Source: a bacterium
GTDB lineage: Bacteria; SZUA-182; SZUA-191
Direction: 5' to 3'
Assembly: GCA_003230535.1 (NCBI GenBank)
Contig: QIEW01000162.1
Location: 1-5,070, forward strand
Length of the DNA: 5,070 nucleotides
The translations under genes were made by a program, and so were the position numbers. The notes beneath the pieces are model-generated. The model was not told where the DNA came from. It saw nothing but the letters and a program-made list of their open reading frames with translations, and ran no database searches. Positions within the stretch are counted from its first letter, which is position 1, and the number at the start of each line of letters is the position of its first letter. Positions 1 through 4,986 of this stretch are shown here, piece by piece.

Positions 1-313
1 TATTCCAAGCCGCGGCGCACTCCGGGCATGATTTTTCTTTCCCTTTTACGATAACCAATTTGGCGCAGGGGCAGTGGCCCATATGCAGCGCACACCAGTC
101 GCAATCATTTTGTATACAGCAAGCATATAACCCCTTCTCCCTGAGTTCGGTTTTGAGTTCCTTTATGTCCTTCCTGATTTTAATAAGCTTGGGGTTATCC
201 GTCTCCACATATTTCGCTTCCGGCTCCCGCCAATATTTGAAATGCAAAAAAGCAAGGGCAATGACCACTATAGAAAATATACCGAGCAGAGTAAATGCTT
301 TCTTATTGATCAT
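1..313 (-). CDS. Membrane-anchored Cys/His-rich protein, 3' end beyond window
   Basis: This frame runs from an ATG at 313 off the left edge with no stop, so it is partial: 104 complete codons are visible. The start is well supported by AAAGGAGAGG just upstream. Residues 1-7 are short and basic (MINKKAF), residues 8-25 form one hydrophobic segment, and residues 40-62 are a charged, probably helical linker. Residues 65-99 hold a dense cluster of metal-ligand-type residues: C65, C66, C71, C74, H77, H80, C81, C83, C96 and C99, in the pattern CC-x4-C-xx-C-xx-H-xx-HC-x-C followed by CPEC. I infer a signal-anchored protein whose C-terminal domain binds metal (Zn, Fe-S or Cu), probably on the outer face of the membrane; topology and metal are not proven. 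I do not recognise a named family. It follows a 474-bp gene-free stretch, so it is probably transcribed separately from the genes at 788-4612. Confidence 0.8.
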   Translation of the reverse strand, partial: MINKKAFTLLGIFSIVVIALAFLHFKYWREPEAKYVETDNPKLIKIRKDIKELKTELREKGLYACCIQNDCDWCALHMGHCPCAKLVIVKGKEKSCPECAAAWN

Positions 314-319
314 ACTCTT

Positions 320-329
320 CCTCTCCTTT
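320..329 (-). promoter_or_regulatory. Ribosome binding site of the Cys/His-rich protein
   Basis: On the minus strand AAAGGAGAGG lies 6 nt upstream of the ATG at 313 (AGGAG is 9 nt upstream). It is the strongest Shine-Dalgarno in the window. It settles both the strand and the start of a gene that is open at the window edge, against an overlapping plus-strand frame. Confidence 0.8.
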
Positions 330-471
330 CTGAGCGATTGATTGGCTAAAAGTTATCCCGGTCAGATTGGGCTCTAAGTTTTCTCTGGTTGGGGCTTGGC
401 AACTTTAGATTTAACTACCCCCATCACCTTCTGCTAATTTGCAATCAATACATACAGATGTTCATATAGAT

Positions 472-547
472 GTTTCGGCCTGTCTCAGGCCGAAACCCGA
501 CAGGGCGCCGCTGCCCTTGACACTTTCGGCTTGAGACAAGCCGAAAG
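472..547. repeat. Two mutually inverted 10-bp hairpins with complementary loops
   Basis: Hairpin 1 pairs GTTTCGGCCT (472-481) with AGGCCGAAAC (487-496) around loop GTCTC. Hairpin 2 pairs CTTTCGGCTT (523-532) with AAGCCGAAAG (538-547) around loop GAGAC. Both stems are perfect 10 bp. Hairpin 2 is the reverse complement of hairpin 1 except at four bases, which form two base-pair swaps (G-C to C-G and C-G to T-A), so every change preserves pairing. The two loops are perfectly complementary. The 26-nt spacer holds a smaller AGGGC/GCCCT stem (502-506 with 513-517). No T-run follows on either strand, so these are not intrinsic terminators. The layout resembles REP doublets (REPINs), or a structured RNA or protein site; function unknown. 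Confidence 0.8.
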
Positions 548-646
548 ATCAAAGATAATTAGTTTATACTTTGAATGCAACTTGGTATTATGCTCTATTA
601 GATTATATTTTTTAATGTTGGAGCCTCTTGCAAAACCAGCTTAGAT

Positions 647-675
647 TGTCATTCCCGTGAAAACGGGAATCCATA
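647..675 (+). repeat. Solitary REPIN-like half unit
   Basis: TGTCATTCCC...GGGAATCCATA around a perfect 8-bp stem, ATTCCCGT/ACGGGAAT (651-658 with 663-670), with loop GAAA. It matches the left half of the 133-bp element at 2393-2525, including flanking TGTC and CCATA, but no inverted partner and no TCGTAAAAAGT end is present nearby. The preceding text (CCTCTTGCAAAA, 624-635) only loosely resembles the element end. It is either a single REP-type unit or a decayed copy. Confidence 0.8.
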
Positions 676-787
676 AGTTAAGGATGATGTAATTATTTGG
701 TTATTCAGACTTTCCTGTCTGGTTCCCCCTTTTTAAAGGTGGAGAATATTATCGGCTCCTCACACACATAAAAACTTTAAAAACCAA

Positions 788-2377
788 TTATTTTTTGAGC
801 CAGGCGCGGGAGAAATCGAGCAGACCGGAAGGGGTGGAAGAGATGTCTCGAACTATTCCGGAGTAGGCAAAGATAAAATCCGGGAGACAGAGATAAATAG
901 TATTGGCATCTTGGGTAACCAGATCCTCCACCAGATAATAAAAAGGTCTCATTTTCTCTTGAATGCTGATAGACTTGGCTTCGTCGAGGAGCTTATCAAC
1001 CAGGTAATCCGAGTAACAGACTTTGTTATAGGACGAGCCTGAATGGTAGAGGAGATAACTGTAGCTGTCCGGGTGGGGGTTGCCTCCCCAGTCTTCCAAT
1101 GCGGCGCTAAATTCATTCCGGTCCTTATCCCCTCGTCCATAGAGATAATCAAGCATCTCCGGCTTCGGCAGAGGCTTTAATCGCAGATCAAATCCTGCCT
1201 CTTCCAGTTGTTTCTTTAACAGCCAGGCCGCACCGGCAAACCGCTGTTCCTGAGTATAGAGAAGGGAGAACTTTATGGGAAACCTTAGCGGAGGCCGGAT
1301 GCTGAGCAAAAGTTCCCGGCTTTTTTCCGGACTATAATTTAAACCGGAGAACTCCGGTCGGTGAGCCCAATGCCAAGGAGGAAAAAGACTGTTAGAACCG
1401 CCGGCCCAGCCAAGGTAGAGTTTATCCGCCAATGATTTACGGTCTATGGCATAGGCTAAGGCTTGGCGTGTCCGCGGATTGGAGAAGGGCGGGCGCTCAG
1501 TGTTAAGGTAGAGCTGCATCAACCTCTTCCCCGGCACACCCTTTACCCAATATTTTTTCTTCTTCCTGAGTGCGGAGGCCGCCTTAGGAGATAGATTCAT
1601 TAGCACGCGGATGCGCCGGCGGGAAAGATCATGGAGGCGCTCCGTCTCGGTCTCCCGGAACTTAAATACGATCTTCTGAATGTATGGCCGTTCTTTGTCC
1701 CAGTAGCCCTCAAAACGCTCCAGGACAAGTTTTTCGCCTGAGATTAACTCTGAGAGACGGAAAGGCCCGGCGCCGGCGGCGGTCACTGTCCCATATTTAT
1801 TGCCATATCGCTCAACCTGACGGGGAGAAAGAGGATATAACTCCTGTCGGGCGAACATATATCCTAATAAGGCGTCAGGCTTATGCAGGGTAACCCGGAT
1901 AGTTGTTTTGTTAATCGGTTCGAGAGATTTTATATTTCCAAAGATGGTATTTACAATAGGATCGTCAGCCCGAACGTTCTTTAGCCGATAAAAAGTGTAG
2001 ATAACTGCCCGGGCATCTAAATTCTCGCCATCATGGAACTTTAGTCCCTCGCGAAGCCGGATAATCCAGGTAAGCTCACCCTTTTGCTCCGGCAAATATT
2101 TGGCAAGAGCGGGAATCAGGTATCCCTGTCGGTCAAAACCGTAGAGCCCCTCTCCGATACAGGAGATTACTTGCTGGGAGTTAACATCCAGGGCCGCTTG
2201 AGAGTCTAAGGTTTGGATCGTTCCCAAACCTACGGTAAGGGCGCCCCCGTAGCGAAAAGGCTCCTCAAATTTGCTCTGGGTCGGGCGAGCGGATAGGGGA
2301 AGCGGCCGGGCTAAGCTGATATGAGAGGCTACAATCCCGGCCAAGACCCATATCCATATAATATGATATCGGCGCAT
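788..2377 (-). CDS. ABC transporter substrate-binding protein, family 5 (peptide/nickel type)
   Basis: A 529-residue exported binding protein of the SBP_bac_5 (DppA/OppA-like) family, which captures oligopeptides or related solutes in the periplasm for an ABC importer. Visible family landmarks: GLYGFDRQGYLIPALA (77-92), the WIIRLREGLKFHDGENLDA stretch (104-122), AGAGPFRL (201-208, the usual GTGPF site), LYLNTERPPFSNPRTRQALA (289-308) followed by YAIDR (309-313), and the C-terminal block LEDWGGNPHPDSYSYLLYHS (427-446). Length and domain order are normal and I see no disruption. The N-terminus (MRRYHIIWIWVLAGIVASHI) is a signal peptide without a lipobox cysteine; cleavage may fall near SLA (21-23) or LSA (28-30). 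No good Shine-Dalgarno precedes the ATG; a REPIN/MITE-like element begins 15 nt upstream. No permease or ATPase genes adjoin it, so the substrate and partner transporter cannot be named. Transcription is probably continued from the upstream lipoprotein gene. Confidence 0.95.
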   Translation of the reverse strand: MRRYHIIWIWVLAGIVASHISLARPLPLSARPTQSKFEEPFRYGGALTVGLGTIQTLDSQAALDVNSQQVISCIGEGLYGFDRQGYLIPALAKYLPEQKGELTWIIRLREGLKFHDGENLDARAVIYTFYRLKNVRADDPIVNTIFGNIKSLEPINKTTIRVTLHKPDALLGYMFARQELYPLSPRQVERYGNKYGTVTAAGAGPFRLSELISGEKLVLERFEGYWDKERPYIQKIVFKFRETETERLHDLSRRRIRVLMNLSPKAASALRKKKKYWVKGVPGKRLMQLYLNTERPPFSNPRTRQALAYAIDRKSLADKLYLGWAGGSNSLFPPWHWAHRPEFSGLNYSPEKSRELLLSIRPPLRFPIKFSLLYTQEQRFAGAAWLLKKQLEEAGFDLRLKPLPKPEMLDYLYGRGDKDRNEFSAALEDWGGNPHPDSYSYLLYHSGSSYNKVCYSDYLVDKLLDEAKSISIQEKMRPFYYLVEDLVTQDANTIYLCLPDFIFAYSGIVRDISSTPSGLLDFSRAWLKK

Positions 2378-2392
2378 AATCCGAGCTTACAG

Positions 2393-2525
2393 GATGGTTT
2401 CGTAAAAAGTTGTCATTCCCACGAAAGTGGGAATCCATACCGATTCTAACTGTCTGAAAATACTGGATTCCCGTTTGCACGGGAATGACATAAATATGTG
2501 TTTTCTGACTTTTTACGAGTTCATC
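2393..2525 (+). mobile_element. 133-bp REPIN/MITE-like element, copy A
   Basis: The ends are imperfect inverted repeats: GATGGTTTCGTAAAAAGT (2393-2410) against the reverse complement of the right end, GATGAACTCGTAAAAAGT (2525-2508), sharing an 11-bp core TCGTAAAAAGT. Inside are two mutually inverted hairpins: ATTCCCAC/GTGGGAAT with loop GAAA (2415-2434), and ATTCCCGT/ACGGGAAT (2467-2486) whose loop reads GCAA on the minus strand. It carries no gene and is nearly the same as the reverse complement of 4792-4924. TTACA occurs at 2387-2391 and again at 2526-2530, a possible target-site duplication if one extra G (2392) belongs to the element. It sits between the lipoprotein stop and the SBP start. 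It would need a transposase supplied from elsewhere (for example a TnpA_REP/RAYT or a DDE enzyme); which one is unknown. Confidence 0.88.
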
Positions 2526-2954
2526 TTACAAGCCTCCCACAATTTTCCAGCCATCTTTTCCTTCACGTAAAGTGAGCAGCTCCTCACCTTTGGCGCTCTT
2601 GCGGCCGGCAGGCAGGGTGAAGCTCAGGATATACTTCTGGACAACTTTGGCCTGGTCATCTTCCAGATAAATAGTACGCTTCTCCACCTGAAAATCTATA
2701 TCATCAAACAGGTCCATATTTCGCTTGGCCTTGATTTTTATGGTACGTTGGGTGTCCTCCCCATCATTGTAATCCTTGGCTACCGCCGACATATATAGTT
2801 CAAGATCCTTCTTCTCCATGCCCTGTTCACGCTTATCAAGCGTTTCGGCAATCTCATCCTCAGGCTTTGCTCCGCATGAACAAAACAGTAACAGAAGAAC
2901 AGACCCTAACAGTAAAAATAATTTTGTATATGAAAAGATTTTCCAGTTTCTCAT
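2526..2954 (-). CDS. Small lipoprotein, probable NTF2-like fold
   Basis: A 142-residue protein with a lipoprotein signal peptide: basic start (MRNWK), hydrophobic run at about 11-25, and a cysteine site FCSC with C27 as the likely lipidated residue (S at -1); C25 is a less likely alternative. The mature part begins GAKPEDEIAETLDKREQGME, a helix often seen at the start of NTF2/SnoaL/DUF4440-like domains. It ends with alternating strands (KVVQKYILSFTL, EELLTL) and a terminal DGWKIVGG, like the W-x-I strand that closes many such domains. I therefore infer an NTF2-like periplasm-facing domain anchored to a membrane. No catalytic residues are evident and its ligand is unknown. It starts 45 nt after the bamD stop with only a weak Shine-Dalgarno. 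Its TAA abuts the repeat element, and possibly lies inside that element's target duplication. Confidence 0.85.
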   Translation of the reverse strand: MRNWKIFSYTKLFLLLGSVLLLLFCSCGAKPEDEIAETLDKREQGMEKKDLELYMSAVAKDYNDGEDTQRTIKIKAKRNMDLFDDIDFQVEKRTIYLEDDQAKVVQKYILSFTLPAGRKSAKGEELLTLREGKDGWKIVGGL

Positions 2955-2999
2955 TAGCTTATTCCGGTTTGATGAATTGATACCCAGGAGACTTGTTTA

Positions 3000-3794
3000 T
3001 TATCTTCCGGTGCGTTGTCTGGCTTCCTCCGCATACTCATTGTTTGGATAACTCTCTAATAGATGGCTAAAGACCTGCCTCGCTTGAGCCCGTTTTCCTA
3101 ACTCCCAATATGATTGGCCTAAATAGAAGATGGTTGACGGGATAAGCTTACTTTTTGGATAATCTAAGAGCAATCGGCGGAAGCGTTTGACCGCCGCTGA
3201 AGGAGAGCCGGTCTTCAGATAAAAGCGTCCGACATCATACTCATGTTGGGCCAGTTCCTCCCGACAGATGGTTATTGTATCTTGTGCTTCTTGTCGCATA
3301 GCGTTATCTGGATGTTCTTGGATATATTTCTGTAGCTCGGCTATCGCTTGCCGGGTATCTGTTTTGTCACGATCAGGAGTCAGACGGCGGTCGGCATAGC
3401 TCATTCCCATCTTGTATTGGGCTTGCTCCACTAGTTTACTCCGGGGATGATACCTCAATAACTCCTGGTATTTAATTATCGCCTCTGCATAATCCTCATC
3501 GTTATAGTATGAATTAGCAACTATTAGCCGAGCTTGAGCGGCGAGAGGGCTATCGGGATAAATTTCCAGCAGTTTATTCATGGATCCCCTGGCAGCGCCA
3601 TATTCATTGTCTGCCAACAATTCTTTTCCCTGGTTTAAGTATCCTTGGTCTGTGAGTATGTTAGCAGTTGGCGCGCAAGCCGCACTAACCAACAGCAGTA
3701 ACAGCAGTCCGTAACTTACCTGCTTTATACTGGGGGACTTCACTCTAAGCGCCTTATTCCTATGGGTTTCTAATAATATCTCAATAAGTGACAA
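3000..3794 (-). CDS. bamD: Outer membrane assembly lipoprotein BamD (YfiO/ComL family)
   Basis: A 264-residue TPR lipoprotein of the BAM complex, which helps fold beta-barrel proteins into the outer membrane from its periplasmic side. The signal peptide ends LLLLLLVSAAC with C40 as the lipidated cysteine. TPR-like helical pairs follow: 52-80 (LNQGKELL...LLEIYP), 86-118, 122-160, 183-213 and 219-251. The strongest BamD signature is DRDKTDTRQAIAEL (141-154) followed by ICREELAQHEYDVGRFYLKT (176-195) and AAVKRFRRLLLDYPKSKL (200-217). The gene begins 8 nt after the trpA stop, so it is very likely co-transcribed with trpA. The start is uncertain. TTG at 3794 has GAGGGA 3 nt upstream, but gives an unusually long 28-residue stretch before the hydrophobic core. 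GTG at 3743 (residue 18) gives a more typical lipoprotein signal peptide and has AAGG 8 nt upstream. A divergent TPR lipoprotein is the only real alternative to BamD. Confidence 0.92.
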   Translation of the reverse strand: MSLIEILLETHRNKALRVKSPSIKQVSYGLLLLLLVSAACAPTANILTDQGYLNQGKELLADNEYGAARGSMNKLLEIYPDSPLAAQARLIVANSYYNDEDYAEAIIKYQELLRYHPRSKLVEQAQYKMGMSYADRRLTPDRDKTDTRQAIAELQKYIQEHPDNAMRQEAQDTITICREELAQHEYDVGRFYLKTGSPSAAVKRFRRLLLDYPKSKLIPSTIFYLGQSYWELGKRAQARQVFSHLLESYPNNEYAEEARQRTGR

Positions 3795-3797
3795 GGT

Positions 3798-3803
3798 TCC
3801 CTC
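3798..3803 (-). promoter_or_regulatory. Shine-Dalgarno favouring the TTG start of bamD
   Basis: GAGGGA on the minus strand begins at the last base of the trpA TAG stop codon and lies 3 nt before the TTG at 3794 (GAGG core 5 nt before). This arrangement suits translational coupling. It is the main argument for the upstream start over the GTG at 3743. Confidence 0.45.
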
Positions 3804-4612
3804 TAGCTACCGGCATTTCTCATTCCCGCTTTTAATCTTCCGACGAATTCCGCCGCCTGATTTACCAATAAGTCAGGTTTGCTTAAGTTAGCCTCCAATA
3901 CGTTGATCAGGGCGCTCCCCACAATCACCCCATCAGCACAGCCGGCTGCCATCCCGGCCTGTTCCGGGGTGGAGATCCCAAAACCTACCGCTACCGGCAG
4001 GTCAGTGTGGCGTTTTGGTTCCCTCACTTTAGCCGCCAGGTCTTGGGCCAGCCTCTCCCTGGCCCCGGTTACTCCGGTAAGTGAGACATAATAAATGAAA
4101 CCCCGCGATGCCTCAGCTACCAGTTTGACCCGCTCCGGCCTGCTGGTAGGCGCCAGCAGAAATACTATGTCCAGACCATATCTATCCGCCGCCCTCCTTA
4201 ATCCGCCCGCTTCCTCCGGCGGCAGATCAGGGACGATCAGACCGTCTACCCCCGCCTGGGCGGCTTCAGCGACAAATCTTTCTTCACCATAATGGAAGAT
4301 TAAGTTATAGTAGGTCATCAGAGATATAGGAAGCTCTGAGCGCCGCCTGACCCGTCTTACCAATTCCAGAGCTCTACAGGGGGTTACTCCCTGTCGTAAT
4401 GCTCGCTGTGAGGCGCGCTGAATAGTCGGGCCGTCGGCAATGGGGTCCGAAAACGGAATCCCTAGTTCCACCAGATCAGCCCCCGCTTTATCCAGCTTAA
4501 GGAGTAGCTCACAGGTGGTTTCTAAATTCGGATCGCCGATGGTTAAAAACGGCATCAGAGCAGCTTGCCCCCGGCCCTTCAGCTCCGAAAATTTTTGCCC
4601 AATACGGCTCAA
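3803..4612 (-). CDS. trpA: Tryptophan synthase alpha subunit
   Basis: TrpA cleaves indole-3-glycerol phosphate to indole and glyceraldehyde 3-phosphate in the last step of tryptophan synthesis, normally in an alpha2-beta2 complex with TrpB. The sequence is an intact TIM barrel: [10 protein letters not shown] near the N-terminus, [20 protein letters not shown] with the catalytic Glu and Asp, the loop-6 region SLTGVTGAR, then VAVGFGIS and DGVIVGSA, which bind the substrate phosphate. I chose the TTG at 4612, giving 269 residues. The family start ([12 protein letters not shown]) lies there, GGAG is 8 nt upstream, and the catalytic residues then number Glu49 and Asp60, as in the Salmonella enzyme. 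An in-frame ATG at 4720 would add 36 low-complexity residues encoded across a palindrome, without a Shine-Dalgarno. No trpB is adjacent: upstream are a leader, a repeat element and a tRNA gene. bamD follows after 8 nt. Confidence 0.96.
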   Translation of the reverse strand: MSRIGQKFSELKGRGQAALMPFLTIGDPNLETTCELLLKLDKAGADLVELGIPFSDPIADGPTIQRASQRALRQGVTPCRALELVRRVRRRSELPISLMTYYNLIFHYGEERFVAEAAQAGVDGLIVPDLPPEEAGGLRRAADRYGLDIVFLLAPTSRPERVKLVAEASRGFIYYVSLTGVTGARERLAQDLAAKVREPKRHTDLPVAVGFGISTPEQAGMAAGCADGVIVGSALINVLEANLSKPDLLVNQAAEFVGRLKAGMRNAGS

Positions 4613-4620
4613 ATTTTTAT

Positions 4621-4629
4621 CTCCACTCC
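4621..4629 (-). promoter_or_regulatory. Ribosome binding site that fixes the trpA start
   Basis: GGAGTGGAG on the minus strand ends 8 nt before the TTG at 4612, with the proximal GGAG at 4624-4621. Nothing comparable precedes the ATG at 4720 (the text there is CCCGACAGCTTAA). Together with the family alignment this decides for the TTG. Confidence 0.75.
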
Positions 4630-4636
4630 GACTATT

Positions 4637-4666
4637 ATTAAAACTTTCAGGGAACCTCTTTCTGAA
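4637..4666 (-). promoter_or_regulatory. Possible sigma-70 promoter for trpA-bamD
   Basis: On the minus strand TTCAGA (4666-4661) and TTTAAT (4642-4637) are separated by 18 bp, matching the -35 and -10 consensus at four and five of six positions. Transcription would begin about 15-20 nt before the trpA Shine-Dalgarno and exclude the hairpin at 4692-4717 from the message. The -35 is weak and the area is AT-rich, so this is tentative. Confidence 0.3.
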
Positions 4667-4691
4667 GACTAACTTATCATCTTTTTTAGGT

Positions 4692-4717
4692 GGTGGCAGG
4701 TTCTCAAACCTGCCACC
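4692..4717. repeat. Perfect 11-bp hairpin in the trpA leader region
   Basis: GGTGGCAGGTT (4692-4702) pairs perfectly with AACCTGCCACC (4707-4717) around the 4-nt loop CTCA (TGAG on the minus strand). No T-run follows on either strand, so it is not an intrinsic terminator. It lies 80-105 nt upstream of the trpA TTG. It could be a protein-binding palindrome, a leader RNA hairpin, or a dispersed palindromic repeat. Confidence 0.75.
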
Positions 4718-4791
4718 CATTTAAGCTGTCGGGTCTGAGGAACCTGAAACGACAACGCCAAGAGCTGTTTTGAAAGTCTTTCCCCAGAACC

Positions 4792-4924
4792 GGTGAACTT
4801 GTAAAAAGTCAGAAATCACATATTCTTGTCATTCCCGTGTAAACTGGAATCCAGTATTTTCAGGTAGTTAAAATCGGGATGGATTCCCGCTTTCGCGGGA
4901 ATGACGACTTTTTACGAGGCCATC
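4792..4924 (-). mobile_element. 133-bp REPIN/MITE-like element, copy B
   Basis: This is the same element as 2393-2525 in the opposite orientation. The reverse complement aligns with copy A over 133 bp without a gap, and I count 117 identical bases. Its ends are GGTGAACTTGTAAAAAGTC (4792-4810) and GACTTTTTACGAGGCCATC (4906-4924). In element orientation the first hairpin is ATTCCCGC/GCGGGAAT with loop GAAA (perfect). The second is ATTCCAGT/ACGGGAAT, with one mismatch and a GTAA loop in its own orientation. No target-site duplication is evident. It lies between the tRNA-Ala terminator and the trpA leader. Small frames crossing it yield only repeat peptides such as SRHSRESGNP. Confidence 0.88.
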
Positions 4925-4940
4925 AAAAACTGCACAATTT

Positions 4941-4977
4941 AAAGAAAAAGGAGCTAACCAATGGGGGTTAACTCCTT
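4941..4977 (-). terminator. Intrinsic terminator of tRNA-Ala
   Basis: On the minus strand AAGGAGTTAACC (4977-4966) pairs with GGTTAGCTCCTT (4959-4948): 12 pairs including one T-G wobble, with a 6-nt loop CCCATT. The U-tract TTTTTCTTT (4949-4941) begins within the stem's closing A-T pairs and continues past it. It starts 9 nt after the encoded CCA of the tRNA, so it ends the tRNA transcript before the repeat element and trpA. Confidence 0.92.
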
Positions 4978-4986
4978 GTATAATAA

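Larger units (their letters stand above)
314..787. other. Gene-free intergenic region with hairpins and repeat remnants
   Basis: No convincing protein gene is seen on either strand. The stretch lies downstream of the SBP gene and upstream of the Cys/His-rich gene, both on the minus strand. It contains the leader and RBS of the latter, a paired-hairpin element (472-547), an AT-rich segment (about 550-620), and a solitary REPIN-like half unit (647-675). It also holds a 5-bp hairpin CAGAC/GTCTG (706-721) and an imperfect short palindrome, CCCCCTTT/AAAGGTGG (725-742). No hairpin here is followed by a T-run in the direction of the SBP gene, so I cannot point to its terminator, and I see no clear sigma-70 promoter. 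Confidence 0.7.

Noticed and set aside
60-341. Plus-strand frame of 93 codons with a hydrophobic stretch
   Set aside because: It is antisense to the Cys/His-rich gene, which has a strong RBS, a membrane anchor and CxxC motifs. The plus frame has a TTG start with no RBS and no family features.
472-547. Intrinsic terminators at the paired hairpins
   Set aside because: The stems are strong enough, but neither hairpin is followed by a T-rich tract on either strand.
472-700. CRISPR array
   Set aside because: The repeated units are palindrome doublets in inverted orientation, not direct repeats with regular unique spacers, and there are no cas genes.
2265-2480. Minus-strand frame of 71 codons (contains MDSHFRGNDNFLRN)
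   Set aside because: It reads through repeat copy A into the SBP gene in another frame; the peptide is a typical artefact of translating GTCATTCCC-type repeats.
3879-4724. Three plus-strand frames opposite trpA (3879-4091, 4095-4292, 4440-4724)
   Set aside because: They are antisense shadows of an intact, well-conserved trpA and show no family motifs or ribosome binding sites.
4680-4724. T-box or trp attenuator in the trpA leader
   Set aside because: The minus strand has GGGTGGCA, which resembles the start of the T-box consensus, but the ACCGCG part is absent. The text is absorbed by a perfect palindrome, no terminator with a U-tract follows, and there is no leader peptide with tandem Trp codons.
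4613-4791. 3' end of trpB upstream of trpA
   Set aside because: No frame in this interval shows TrpB C-terminal sequence, and the next elements upstream are a repeat, a terminator and a tRNA.
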